Assembly (NCBI GenBank): GCA_017650045.1
Contig: JAGCFP010000043.1
Coordinates: 1 to 64,000, forward strand
DNA from: Bacteroidaceae bacterium
GTDB lineage: Bacteria > Bacteroidota > Bacteroidia > Bacteroidales > Bacteroidaceae
Reading direction: 5' to 3'
DNA: 64,000 nucleotides
The stretch's first letter is position 1. The number at the start of each line of letters is the position of its first letter. Both the position numbers and the translations under genes were made by a program. A model generated the notes under the pieces. It saw only the letters and a program-made list of their open reading frames with translations. It was not told where the DNA came from and ran no database searches. Positions 24,879 through 33,630 of the stretch are shown here, one piece after another.

Positions 24879-26755
24879 TGAAGAAAACCATTTTGATGCC
24901 CCTGATGTTGGGCATTTGTTTGGGTGTCTATGCGCAGACACCCGATGAAGAGCCATCTCGTACCATCGACGAGGTGGTAGTCACAGGTACACGCAACGAA
25001 ACAGACATCCGTCACTTACCAATGACCATTACCACAGTGAATCACAAGAAACTGACGGAATCTCATCGCACCTCTATTCTCCCTACTCTTACAGAGCAAG
25101 TGCCAAGCCTCTTCGTCACCAGTCGTGGCGTGATGGGCTATGGTGTTTCTGGTGGTGCCGCTGGAGGTATCAACCTTCGTGGTATCAGTGGAGGTAGTGG
25201 CCAGTTGATGGTACTTATCGACGGACATCCTCAATATATGGGTATTTTTGGACATCCCATCGCTGATGTTTACCAGACTTTGATGTCAGAGAAGGTAGAA
25301 GTGCTGCGTGGTCCTGCTTCTGTGCTCTATGGTTCCAACGCCATGGGAGGTGTAATCAACATTGTGACACGCAAGATGCAGGAAGATGGCGTAAAGACTG
25401 ACGTGAACGTGGGGTATGGCTCTTACAATACTCTACAAACGGAAGCCACCAACCGTGTCAAAGCAGGAAAGTTTAATAGTGTACTTTCAGGTTCATACAA
25501 CCGTACCGATGGGCATCGACCCAACATGGAGTTTGAGCAGTTTGGCGGGTATGGTAAATTGGGATATGATTTTACGGATAATTGGAAAGCTTTTGCCGAC
25601 ATTAACTTGACACACTTTAGCGCCACCAATCCAGGTACTGTACAGGCTCCTATGCTCGAAGGCGACCAGTGGGTTACCCGTGGTGCCGCTCAAGCAGCGT
25701 TAGAGAATCATTACGACAGGACCTCTGGCTCACTGAGTTTCTTCATCAACTGGGGACACCATAAGATTAACGATGGCTATACCCCCTCTACAGGAGGCAC
25801 CCCACAGTCGGCCTACTACCTTTCTGACGATGCCATGATGGGCTTCTCCTGGTACCAGAGCGTACAGCTGTTCGAAGGCAACCGTCTGACGGGTGGTATC
25901 GACTTCCAACACATCCAGGGACATGCATGGAATGAGAGTCGTGCAACCCGTGATGTAACCAACACCTATGCCGACAAATCTGAGAACGACATTGCTGGCT
26001 ATGTGGATTTCCGTCAGGACCTCACCTCTTGGCTGACGCTGGATGCTGGTATCCGTCTGGATCACCATTCCCAAGCAGGAACAGAATGGGTGCCACAAGG
26101 TGGCCTCTCCTTCCGCTTGCCACAAGATGCCCAAGTGAAGGCGATGATCAGTAAGGGCTTCCGCAACCCCTCTATCCGTGAGATGTATATGTTCCCTCCA
26201 CAGAATGCAGAGTTGGAGCCAGAACGTCTGATGAATTACGAATTGTCTTTCACCAAGCGTGACCTTGACGGGGCTTTGACGTATGGCTTGAACGTGTACT
26301 ACATCAAGGGTGACAATATGATTCAGACCATGCGCATCGACGGCAAGCCTCGCAACGTGAATACAGGCGAGATAGAGAATTGGGGTCTTGAAGCCCACAT
26401 GAACTACCAGATAGACGAGCATTGGGGAGTGAACGCCAATACCAGCTTCCTTCATATGGAAAATCCGGTGGTTGCTGCGCCTGAGAAAAAGCTCTTTGCT
26501 GGGGTGAATTACAGTCGTGACCGCTGGGCATTCAATACGGGTGTGCAGTGGATTGGCGACCTCTATACAGCTGTCGGCGACGATACGCAGAAAGAGAGCT
26601 TCGTGATCTGGAACGCCGATGTGAACTACCGTCTGAGCAACTTTGCTACCCTCTATGTGAAGGGAGAGAACTTACTTGCACAAAAATACGAGATAAACGC
26701 AGGCTTCCCAATGCCAAAAGCAACCTTTATGGGAGGCGTGCATCTTAGTTTCTAA
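24878..26755 (+). CDS. TonB-dependent outer membrane receptor
   Basis: The protein is 625 residues with a signal peptide ending YAQ. The TonB box/plug start is TIDEVVVTGTRNETD. The plug domain follows (VEVLRGPASVLYGSNAMGGVINIVT, a hallmark), then a 22-strand barrel ending in the aromatic GGVHLSF. Size and barrel resemble the BtuB/HmuR/FepA type rather than the 1000-residue SusC type, so the cargo is more likely heme, a siderophore or a cobamide than a glycan. I see no cobalamin riboswitch upstream. It is cotranscribed with the DUF1893 gene and followed by a strong terminator. Confidence 0.9.
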   Translation: MKKTILMPLMLGICLGVYAQTPDEEPSRTIDEVVVTGTRNETDIRHLPMTITTVNHKKLTESHRTSILPTLTEQVPSLFVTSRGVMGYGVSGGAAGGINLRGISGGSGQLMVLIDGHPQYMGIFGHPIADVYQTLMSEKVEVLRGPASVLYGSNAMGGVINIVTRKMQEDGVKTDVNVGYGSYNTLQTEATNRVKAGKFNSVLSGSYNRTDGHRPNMEFEQFGGYGKLGYDFTDNWKAFADINLTHFSATNPGTVQAPMLEGDQWVTRGAAQAALENHYDRTSGSLSFFINWGHHKINDGYTPSTGGTPQSAYYLSDDAMMGFSWYQSVQLFEGNRLTGGIDFQHIQGHAWNESRATRDVTNTYADKSENDIAGYVDFRQDLTSWLTLDAGIRLDHHSQAGTEWVPQGGLSFRLPQDAQVKAMISKGFRNPSIREMYMFPPQNAELEPERLMNYELSFTKRDLDGALTYGLNVYYIKGDNMIQTMRIDGKPRNVNTGEIENWGLEAHMNYQIDEHWGVNANTSFLHMENPVVAAPEKKLFAGVNYSRDRWAFNTGVQWIGDLYTAVGDDTQKESFVIWNADVNYRLSNFATLYVKGENLLAQKYEINAGFPMPKATFMGGVHLSF

Positions 26756-26784
26756 CCACTTTATTTTAAGTCTGATTTTACAAG

Positions 26785-26822
26785 CCGTCGGCAGCAGTGA
26801 ATGCTCCCGACGGTTTATTTTG
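26785..26822. terminator. Terminator between the TonB receptor and DUF1232 genes
   Basis: Arms CCGTCGG (26785-26791) and CCGACGG (26807-26813), then a T-rich tail on the plus strand. It serves the receptor gene and perhaps the convergent gene. Confidence 0.7.
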
Positions 26823-27206
26823 TTAGAACAACTCTATGGAATCGGTATCGATGTCCTTAAACCACATTTTCAGCTTCTCATGGGCCTGCTGTTTAATCTC
26901 TGGCGTCACATTTACCCAGATGGTGCGCAAGGCATAGACAAGCGCTGCAAGGTCATCCGTAAAACCTACCACAGGAATGGCATCGGGAATCAAGTCGAGT
27001 GGAAAGATGAAGTAACCCAAAGCTCCCCAAATAATGGCCTTGTCCTGCGTTGAGACGTTAGGACTATTCAGCACATAGTAGCACAGCAAGACTGCATAGA
27101 TGGTATGAACACCTGCCTTCTTGGCCATCTTGCCCAACTTCTTCCACAGTTTGTTTTCTGAGAAATGGGGCGCATACTTCTGAATCTTTTCAATATTCCA
27201 TTTCAT
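26823..27206 (-). CDS. DUF1232 (YkvA-like) small membrane protein
   Basis: The protein is 127 residues. The central segment GALGYFIFPLDLIPDAIPVVGFTDD is the DUF1232 signature (F-P-D-l-iPD..P..G..DD), flanked by hydrophobic helices. The family is widespread and of unknown role at the membrane. It is convergent with the TonB receptor and divergent from the SGNH hydrolase. Confidence 0.85.
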   Translation of the reverse strand: MKWNIEKIQKYAPHFSENKLWKKLGKMAKKAGVHTIYAVLLCYYVLNSPNVSTQDKAIIWGALGYFIFPLDLIPDAIPVVGFTDDLAALVYALRTIWVNVTPEIKQQAHEKLKMWFKDIDTDSIELF

Positions 27207-27278
27207 CGTCGTAGGATATTAATCACTGCGAAGTTACAGTATTTTTTCAATATGCACGACAATCTCTCGATTTTTTAT

Positions 27279-27286
27279 TACATTTG
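27279..27286 (+). promoter_or_regulatory. -7 box for the double SGNH hydrolase gene
   Basis: TACATTTG, full TAnnTTTG match, 23 bases ahead of the ATG at 27310. Confidence 0.55.
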
Positions 27287-27309
27287 TATCAATCAATACA
27301 TGAAATGCT

Positions 27310-29073
27310 ATGGGAAAAAGACTGACGATAGTGTGCGTGCTCTGCTGCTTGTTGCTCGGTTTACAGGCGCAAGTAGTGTGGCACAATCCGCAGCAAGGGG
27401 ATACGGCAAGGATTCAAGGACGAGGATGGAATACGGAAATGAAAGAGAACTACCATCGCTTCCCAGACCGAATGAAGCCAACGATGAGGGAAGCTGTATG
27501 GAACCTCTCGACCAACAGTGCTGGACTTCACATAGATTTCTACACCAATGCCACAGATATCACTGTGCGCTATACCGTATCTGGACGCAAGGCGCTTCCC
27601 AACATGACTGCCATTGGTACAAGCGGTATCGACCTCTATGCTACTGACAGCAACGGTGTGACGGATTGGTGCGCTTGTCCCGGACAATATACGTTTGGTA
27701 ATGCCATCAGCGACACTATCACGTTTTATTATAGGAGACTCGCTTATCACAATACTCATAAGATGGGAAGTGAATACCACCTGTTTCTCCCACTCTACAA
27801 TACTGTTACCTGGATGGAAATCGGTACCAATGAAGGCGCCTCGTTCAAATGGAGTCCGCTATCCACAGAGAAACCCATAGTGGCTTATGGTACCAGTATC
27901 TTGCAGGGAGCATCGGCTTCCAGGCCCGCTATGGCATGGACTAATATCTTGCAACGACAGTTGGATGCTCCCGTATTCAACTTTGGCTTTTCTGGAAACG
28001 GCTGGATGGAAGAAGAGGTGTTCAACGCACTCAGCGAACTGGATGCCCGTCTGTATATCCTCGACTGTATGCCCAACATGCACCAGTGGAAAGACGAGAT
28101 TGTGAGTCGCACCATCGCTGGAGTAAAAAAACTGCGTGCGAAGCACAATGCCCCTATCCTACTTGTGGAGAACGATGGCTACATGCATGGCAAGACCAAT
28201 CCGCATGCTACCAACGATGGGAATACCCTCAATCAAGAGCTTCGGAAAGCCTATGAAGCACTCCTGGCTCAAGGTATGAAGGATATCTATTACCTGACGC
28301 TTGAAGAGATTGGAATCACTCCAGACGCACAGATTGACGGAAGTCATCCTACGGACGTAGGCATGGAGCTTTATGCCAAAGCCTACATGGAGAAGATTAC
28401 GGACATACTGGACCTGCACCCACTGAGTGATTATCTGCCCGTCAGACAGCGCAGGGAGCCCAACGTCTATGAGTGGAATGAGCGTCATGAATCAGTCCTC
28501 CAACGCAATCGCACCATCCAACCAGATGTCATGATGATAGGCAATTCCATCACCCATTATTGGGCTGGAGAACCATCACACCGCATACATCGTGGCACAG
28601 AAGCGTGGAACAAGCTCTTTGAAGGCCTGAAAGTAACGAACATGGGATTTGGATGGGATCGCATAGAAAACGTGCTGTGGCGCATACAACATGGAGAATT
28701 GGACGATATACAGCCACGACACATCTGTCTGATGATCGGAACCAACAATATCAGCATTCGCGAAAGTAATGAAAAGATAGCGCAAGGCATTGTGGAACTG
28801 GTGGATGTCATTCGACGTAAACAGCCACAGGCACACATCCATGTGCTGAAAGTTTTTCCACGAAAAGATATGAACAATGCTGTGAGAGAAGTCAACCGCC
28901 TGTTGGAACAGAAACTAAAAACCGATGCACTGACAGAACTCGTGGACCTTACCCCTGTGCTGACACTGAGTAATGGCCAGATAGACCCTACCCTATATGG
29001 TAGCGATGGACTTCATCCAGCAACAAAAGGGTATGAAAAAGTAGCCGAAACGCTGAAAAATATCATTAAATAG
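27310..29073 (+). CDS. Secreted protein with two SGNH/GDSL hydrolase domains
   Basis: The protein is 587 residues with a signal peptide (LLLGLQAQ). Residues 20-175 are the beta-sandwich that precedes SGNH domains in CE2-like esterases. The first SGNH domain (about 195-375) has AYGTSILQGAS in place of the GDS block, NFGFSGNGW, and DGSHPTDVGM. A second complete SGNH domain (about 395-587) has MMIGNSITHYW, NMGFGWDRIENVLWR, MIGTNN and DGLHPATKGY. Both keep the catalytic Ser and the D-x-x-H pair, so both may be active. Likely a carbohydrate deacetylase or esterase, consistent with the hemicellulose genes at 16-19 kb. The tandem domains could serve two ester types; this is inference. Confidence 0.85.
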   Translation: MGKRLTIVCVLCCLLLGLQAQVVWHNPQQGDTARIQGRGWNTEMKENYHRFPDRMKPTMREAVWNLSTNSAGLHIDFYTNATDITVRYTVSGRKALPNMTAIGTSGIDLYATDSNGVTDWCACPGQYTFGNAISDTITFYYRRLAYHNTHKMGSEYHLFLPLYNTVTWMEIGTNEGASFKWSPLSTEKPIVAYGTSILQGASASRPAMAWTNILQRQLDAPVFNFGFSGNGWMEEEVFNALSELDARLYILDCMPNMHQWKDEIVSRTIAGVKKLRAKHNAPILLVENDGYMHGKTNPHATNDGNTLNQELRKAYEALLAQGMKDIYYLTLEEIGITPDAQIDGSHPTDVGMELYAKAYMEKITDILDLHPLSDYLPVRQRREPNVYEWNERHESVLQRNRTIQPDVMMIGNSITHYWAGEPSHRIHRGTEAWNKLFEGLKVTNMGFGWDRIENVLWRIQHGELDDIQPRHICLMIGTNNISIRESNEKIAQGIVELVDVIRRKQPQAHIHVLKVFPRKDMNNAVREVNRLLEQKLKTDALTELVDLTPVLTLSNGQIDPTLYGSDGLHPATKGYEKVAETLKNIIK

Positions 29074-29092
29074 TGCTAAATAACCAACTATT

Positions 29093-29144
29093 TATATCAA
29101 ATTTAATAATGTAACATCTTTTTAACAAACAAGTATTTGATATA
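29093..29144 (+). promoter_or_regulatory. Inverted repeat overlapping the winged-helix gene promoter
   Basis: TATATCAAAT (29093-29102) and ATTTGATATA (29135-29144) are perfect 10-base complements 32 bases apart. The right arm contains the -33 TTTG, so a bound regulator would block transcription. Confidence 0.4.
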
Positions 29145-29166
29145 TAAAAACTATTTCCTATATTTG
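29136..29166 (+). promoter_or_regulatory. Promoter of the small winged-helix gene
   Basis: TTTG (29136-29139), 19 bases, then TATATTTG (29159-29166): an ideal Bacteroidota promoter. Confidence 0.75.
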
Positions 29167-29191
29167 ACGAAGTGAAACGAACATAAACACA

Positions 29192-29198
29192 AGGAGGG
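29192..29198 (+). promoter_or_regulatory. Strong Shine-Dalgarno site, rare in this phylum
   Basis: AGGAGGG lies 8 bases before ATG 29207. Genes in this window generally lack such a site, so this gene may have a special initiation rate. Confidence 0.55.
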
Positions 29199-29206
29199 TT
29201 TAAACT

Positions 29207-29413
29207 ATGATGTTTAACAAAGAGAGTATCGTTAACAACAGTAGAAAACTGTATGCTGTCATGAAGAAGACAAGTCAGTATTCTTTCGATGATTTGCAAG
29301 GACAGAGCCATCTGAATGACACAGATCTTTGTTTGGCTATAGGCCAGTTGATGCAAGAGGGCAAGTTGACCCAACGAAAAGAATCTGGATGTATCTATTA
29401 TCTGATAGCATGA
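29207..29413 (+). CDS. Small winged-helix protein (DUF2582-like)
   Basis: The protein is 68 residues. The sequence (YSFDDLQGQSHLNDTDLCLAIGQLMQEGKLTQRK) fits the winged helix-turn-helix of DUF2582, with a C-terminal strand CIYYLIA as the wing. It is monocistronic with a consensus promoter, strong ribosome site and strong terminator, so it is probably abundant. An inverted repeat across its -33 box suggests autoregulation. Target genes unknown. Confidence 0.75.
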   Translation: MMFNKESIVNNSRKLYAVMKKTSQYSFDDLQGQSHLNDTDLCLAIGQLMQEGKLTQRKESGCIYYLIA

Positions 29414-29414
29414 A

Positions 29415-29452
29415 AAACAAAATAGCGAGGCACAGTCCTCGCTATTTTTGTT
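29415..29452 (+). terminator. Terminator after the winged-helix gene
   Basis: Perfect 11-base arms 29420-29430 and 29437-29447 with a 6-base loop and T-run, directly after the stop at 29413. Confidence 0.85.
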
Positions 29453-29476
29453 TCATATAAGTGTGTACGCTGGTAC

Positions 29477-30814
29477 TTACAATATCAGGCCTGATTCTCC
29501 ATGCACAGTGATCAGGTCACCGAATCCCAACTCCTCAGCAAAGTCCTCCACAAGCTCATATTCATCACCTGGCTGTGGGTCGTTCTCCAGATAGTCGATA
29601 AACTCTTCATAGAGCTTGTCCACCTTCTGATACTCTTTCTCATTACCATGATACTCGCTCACCACATTGATGCCATAGAGGTTGGCATAATACAGTGAAG
29701 CAATCAGCACCATTAGGCGACTGGCATTCACCACCGTCTGTGGCATCAAGTCCAGTTCCTTACTGGGACGTATGGCCGTGAGACTCTCCTGCTCCTGACG
29801 GGTAAGGAAAAGCAACTGGAGAGGTCTGAGTTGTGGATAGTCGAAATAGATGCGGTCTTCCACGATCAAGTCGTGTACAAAGTTCATCAACTGGTATGAG
29901 AATCCGTTAGCCACACCGAGTTTGAAAGCTTCCAGACTCTCTGCCTTCATCTTTGTGGCAAAGTTGCTGAAGAACACTCCAAAGCGACGATTAAAGTTGC
30001 CCAAATTGGTACCTGTAAATTCCACCACCTTATTCTTTCCACGCGTGCGAGCCTCCTGCACCATTTGCAGGCGAATCAGCTTACGCAGTACCAGATAATC
30101 CGTAAAAGGCAAGTTGGACTGATACTTTATCTCATGCGCCTCATTGCTCTGTGCCTTAGCCACTTGTAAAGTAGCAGAATGCACGATGTTGTCATCGGCT
30201 TCTATCTGGATAGTCTTCCCATCGACCTGTTCCAACTTTGCTTTGAGGGCATCAACCACTTTTTTGGAATCGATCTCTCCGACCAACTTCTCTGCCAGTG
30301 AAATCAGCAGGCGCAGCATGTTGTCACGTGCTCCAGAATTGTCCACTACCTGCAAGCTCTTCTGCGCACCATCCAGACAAGCTTGGAATGCTCTTTCCGT
30401 ATCATCCTGCTGGAAGTAAGCCAAAGCCCTGCCATAATGTGCATTCACATAGTAAGGATTACGCTCCAGTGCCTGTTCAAAGAGGCGGATGGCTTCGCCA
30501 TACTCCTTGCGATCAAGGCAAGCAGCTCCCACGTTGGTCACAGCGATAAAGTTCAGCGGGTCGTTCTCCATGGCCTGTCGATAGTAATGCTCTGCCTCCT
30601 TGGGCTTTCCAGAAGCCAGATACACGTTGCCCAGTTGCACCAGTGCCGTCATGCCTGCGGGACTGTCTTCCACAGTCAGTTCCACCTGGTCATCAGCTAC
30701 CTTCATCTCTGGTCTATATGCTAACTCCTCAAATGTTTTTACTAAATGCGCTTTCAACTCTTCCACCGTCTTGGCTTGGAAGATATTCTCCTGGAGTGGT
30801 AATGTGATAATCAT
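29477..30814 (-). CDS. Tetratricopeptide-repeat protein, cytosolic
   Basis: The protein is 445 residues with no signal peptide. TPR units cover about 55-165 (LGNVYLASGKPKEAEHYYRQAMENDPLNF; YGEAIRLFEQALERNPYYVN; YGRALAYFQQDDTERAF, each quoted in part). The C-terminal 230 residues are helical and rich in aromatic and acidic residues, ending in a cluster of Glu/Asp (DEYELVEDFAEELGFGD); I do not recognise this part. Monocistronic, divergent from the GNAT gene. Function unknown. Confidence 0.7.
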   Translation of the reverse strand: MIITLPLQENIFQAKTVEELKAHLVKTFEELAYRPEMKVADDQVELTVEDSPAGMTALVQLGNVYLASGKPKEAEHYYRQAMENDPLNFIAVTNVGAACLDRKEYGEAIRLFEQALERNPYYVNAHYGRALAYFQQDDTERAFQACLDGAQKSLQVVDNSGARDNMLRLLISLAEKLVGEIDSKKVVDALKAKLEQVDGKTIQIEADDNIVHSATLQVAKAQSNEAHEIKYQSNLPFTDYLVLRKLIRLQMVQEARTRGKNKVVEFTGTNLGNFNRRFGVFFSNFATKMKAESLEAFKLGVANGFSYQLMNFVHDLIVEDRIYFDYPQLRPLQLLFLTRQEQESLTAIRPSKELDLMPQTVVNASRLMVLIASLYYANLYGINVVSEYHGNEKEYQKVDKLYEEFIDYLENDPQPGDEYELVEDFAEELGFGDLITVHGESGLIL

Positions 30815-30836
30815 AGTTTCTTTTATTTTTCTGCTG

Positions 30837-30844
30837 CGAAGATA
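30837..30844 (-). promoter_or_regulatory. -7 box for the TPR gene
   Basis: Minus-strand TATCTTCG, one mismatch to TAnnTTTG, 22 bases upstream of 30814. It is paired back to back with an identical box for the GNAT gene at 30867-30874. Confidence 0.45.
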
Positions 30845-30866
30845 CGAATATTTTAAAACAAACGCT

Positions 30867-30874
30867 TATCTTCG
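30867..30874 (+). promoter_or_regulatory. -7 box for the GNAT gene
   Basis: TATCTTCG, one mismatch to TAnnTTTG, 18 bases upstream of 30893. Confidence 0.45.
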
Positions 30875-30892
30875 CAACAAAAAACCACCACG

Positions 30893-31384
30893 ATGTATCA
30901 TATCCGTCATACAAAGCCTGAAGAAATCGACTTAGTGCTTATGCTTTTCGACCACGCACGCACCATCATGCGTAGTGACGGCAATCTGCACCAATGGTCG
31001 GGTGGAGAGCCGCGTCGAGAATTGGTGGAGAACGATATTCGTCGAGGAAACAGCTACCTGATGGCGGATGATGAAGGGAAGGTGGTGGGCACCTTTGCCT
31101 TTATCACAAGCATAGACCCTACCTATATTCATATCTATGAGGGCCAGTGGCTCGATGCCGATGCCCCTTATGGCGTGGTGCATCGACTTGCCAGCACACC
31201 TGAAAGCAGAGGGGTGGCAAAGGCTTGTTTCGACTGGTGTTTTGAACAGATTCCCAATCTGAAAATAGATACGCATCGCGACAATCACATCATGCAGCAC
31301 TGCCTCCTGAAAGCAGGCTTCCAATACTGTGGCATCATCTACCTGCTCAATGGCGATGAACGCTTAGCATTTCAGAAACTCTGA
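30893..31384 (+). CDS. GNAT-family N-acetyltransferase
   Basis: The protein is 163 residues. It begins MYHIRHTKPEEIDLVLMLF. The middle strand VVGTFAFI is followed by a long insert, then RLASTPESRGVAKACFDWC, where the acetyl-CoA binding loop (R-x-x-G-x-A) is recognisable. DTHRDNHIMQHCLLKAGFQYCGIIYL is the usual GNAT ending (N-..m.......GF...g). Substrate unknown. It converges with and overlaps the TPR lipoprotein gene by 13 bases at their 3' ends. Confidence 0.85.
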   Translation: MYHIRHTKPEEIDLVLMLFDHARTIMRSDGNLHQWSGGEPRRELVENDIRRGNSYLMADDEGKVVGTFAFITSIDPTYIHIYEGQWLDADAPYGVVHRLASTPESRGVAKACFDWCFEQIPNLKIDTHRDNHIMQHCLLKAGFQYCGIIYLLNGDERLAFQKL

Positions 31385-33060
31385 TTCTCACACTCAATGG
31401 CTTTTTTCTTCAGCCTACTCTTGCGCTGATGCACATTATTGATGCTTCCTACCCCCATACCTATGGCTACAGCACGGGTATCTGGCAGTGCTTCCGACAG
31501 GCAAAGGTAAAGGATGTCTTGCTCATCGAGTTTCTCATACTGGCGATTCAGTTCCTCGATATAGTCGGCATAGATACCTACGATGTCCTCACGCACATTC
31601 TCCAATTCTTTCGGCTTCAGGTAAGGCAAGATTTGCTCCTTCTCCTCTTTATGCTCTGCCAATGCTATAATACGCTGATAGCTCTCCGTTTGTTGGAAGG
31701 CATGGTTGCACAGGTGTAGTGCCTGTTTCTGTAACGATTCAGTTTGTACAGACAGGTGGTCGAGCATCTGGCGCAATTGCTCATTCTCCGCACGCCCTTC
31801 CAGTTGCATCTGTCGCAGTTGTGCCATTTCCCCACGACTATCTCTGAGAAGTGTCTGTGTCATTTCCATCTTTTCCAGCGCATTGTGCAGCTGCATCTCT
31901 GTGCGCAGTTGCTCCTTGCGCTTCTGGTGGTATTTATGCAGGTAAAGCAGGGTAAGAATGAAAATCACTGCCACACTGGCAAGCAGCATCACCAGTCGCA
32001 ACTGTTTTTCGCGAGCTTCAGCTTGTTGCACTTGCAGGCGTGTGTTATAGTCGTAAGCCAACTGCTGCACATCCACGCTGCGTTCTTCAGTGTAGAGCGA
32101 ATCCACATAGTCAGCATACTGTTCCAGATACCCCACTGCAGCCTCATAGTCATCGCGTTCCTGCTCTAAGTCGCTCAATGTGCGCAGCGTCATGAAACGT
32201 CCGTCGTAGGTAGTGTCAGCAGCTGCCTGTTCCATATAGCCGATGATACTGTCAAGATCTGCGTCTTCGTCGTACATCAATGCTCCTAACAAGTAATAGA
32301 AGCGCCCCATGGGTTCATCTGTAGGTACCATTTCGATGGCTTCACGTTCATAGAACATGGCTGAGTCAGGTGTTTCGAAGAGCTGGTGTGTCAAGGCCAT
32401 CGAATGCAGATAGTTGGCTATCAGCGAAGAATCACCCGTTGCCCTGGCCAGATTCAGAGCCTTGCGATTATAATACAAGGTAGAATCCTGCTGCTCCGTC
32501 ATGGCATAGTAAGAGCCTATGTCCTTCAGCGTCAGGGCACTGTCAAGCGGTGTATCCACCACCTTCATCAGTTCCCTGTAAGTCTTGAGGCTTTCATCGT
32601 AGTGCTTATGATCATAGTAGAGGTCGCCCAGTGTAGAGAGCGCAATGCGCCTTGTCTCCCGTTCTTGCGGATAGCGGTCCAAGATCAGCAATGCTTCCTG
32701 TAAATGCTGGATACCTTCTTCATCACGCCCCACCTCACTTTCCAAGATCGCTTTATAAAGCAATGCCACTGCCCGCTCCTTCCCTTTATTATAATAGGTA
32801 AGGGCAAAGTTTAGCAGCGTGTCGCAGGGAATCAACGAGTGGCGTGACTTGTCTGTAGCACGAGCCAGCAATAAGGCAAACTTCGCTTTGCTACTACCCG
32901 ACAGCGTCTTAGCTTCTGGCAAAGTGGTTAAGAGCTCCCTGGCGCTATCTGGAGCTGTATAAAGCAACGCCTCTGCTTGCTTGAAGGCCGCAGGCTCCTC
33001 TGCCTTTTGACAAGCAGCCAAGAGGCAAAATACTATTATAATAGGGAGAATTGTTCTCAT
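31372..33060 (-). CDS. TPR lipoprotein with one membrane helix, coiled coil and cytosolic tail
   Basis: The start at 33060 (MRTILPIIIVFCLLAACQK) gives a lipoprotein of 562 residues and overlaps the upstream stop by 4 bases; longer in-frame starts lack a signal. Residues 25-330 are TPR helices (STLGDLYYDHKHYDESLKTY). A membrane helix at about 345-365 precedes a long coiled coil (about 370-450) and a C-terminal helical region (EQDILYLCLSEALPDTRAVAIGMGV) that resembles the HTH-like end of the protein at 237-2006. Two-sided layout: periplasmic TPR, cytosolic output. The gene is coupled to a DUF3244 lipoprotein. No characterised function known to me. Confidence 0.75.
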   Translation of the reverse strand: MRTILPIIIVFCLLAACQKAEEPAAFKQAEALLYTAPDSARELLTTLPEAKTLSGSSKAKFALLLARATDKSRHSLIPCDTLLNFALTYYNKGKERAVALLYKAILESEVGRDEEGIQHLQEALLILDRYPQERETRRIALSTLGDLYYDHKHYDESLKTYRELMKVVDTPLDSALTLKDIGSYYAMTEQQDSTLYYNRKALNLARATGDSSLIANYLHSMALTHQLFETPDSAMFYEREAIEMVPTDEPMGRFYYLLGALMYDEDADLDSIIGYMEQAAADTTYDGRFMTLRTLSDLEQERDDYEAAVGYLEQYADYVDSLYTEERSVDVQQLAYDYNTRLQVQQAEAREKQLRLVMLLASVAVIFILTLLYLHKYHQKRKEQLRTEMQLHNALEKMEMTQTLLRDSRGEMAQLRQMQLEGRAENEQLRQMLDHLSVQTESLQKQALHLCNHAFQQTESYQRIIALAEHKEEKEQILPYLKPKELENVREDIVGIYADYIEELNRQYEKLDEQDILYLCLSEALPDTRAVAIGMGVGSINNVHQRKSRLKKKAIECENQSF

Positions 33061-33506
33061 TCTAACCATATCTTGATTTTGGCTAAATACTTTTCTGATT
33101 CTATCTGCAAATAGTAAGGATAGTCTTCTGCTTCTGGTATATAGACATCCAGCGGATGGTCTTTGTCTATCAGCTCTATATTCTGCGTGAAGATGACCTT
33201 GTAGCTTTGGTCTTGAATGAAGAGATAGGCCTGCTCCATGAAGCCTTCGCAATGGATATGGAGGTCGGTACCATCTACTTCAAGAGTGGCTTCCAAATAT
33301 TCGTTATTCTCTTCTGGCTCTTGAGTAGTTCCACTTAAAGCCGTTCTTTTTTCTCCAGTGGAATACACCATTTTAGGCTTCTTCTTGCCAGACTTCACCA
33401 GTTCCACTGTGGAAAGTTGAACAAACTCCTCACTTTCATCATGGCTACAACCAGCCATGATGAGAGTGAAAAGTAATATCATCCCTATTTGCCAAAAAAA
33501 TCTCAT
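33057..33506 (-). CDS. DUF3244-like lipoprotein
   Basis: The protein is 149 residues with a lipobox (TLIMAGC, Cys20). The C-terminal 90 residues have the strand pattern of DUF3244 (LEATLEVDGTDLHIHCEG, LFIQDQSYKVIFTQNIEL, YYLQIESEKYLAKIKI), an Ig-like sandwich. It precedes and overlaps the TPR lipoprotein gene (ATGA). The pair may act as outer and inner parts of one envelope sensor (inference). Confidence 0.65.
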   Translation of the reverse strand: MRFFWQIGMILLFTLIMAGCSHDESEEFVQLSTVELVKSGKKKPKMVYSTGEKRTALSGTTQEPEENNEYLEATLEVDGTDLHIHCEGFMEQAYLFIQDQSYKVIFTQNIELIDKDHPLDVYIPEAEDYPYYLQIESEKYLAKIKIWLE

Positions 33507-33510
33507 GCCA

Positions 33511-33518
33511 CAAAGATA
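33511..33518 (-). promoter_or_regulatory. -7 box for the DUF3244/TPR operon
   Basis: Minus-strand TATCTTTG, full match, only 4 bases upstream of ATG 33506. The leader would be almost absent, so translation may start leaderless or at a later codon. Confidence 0.4.
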
Positions 33519-33630
33519 AGTATTAACTATGATGCAATCATCATAATACTATCTTAATAAGTGCTAACGAGTAAAAAAACTTTTCAACTTCAGAGGTTCT
33601 GATTATTATGCTCTAATGCAGAGGCTTATA

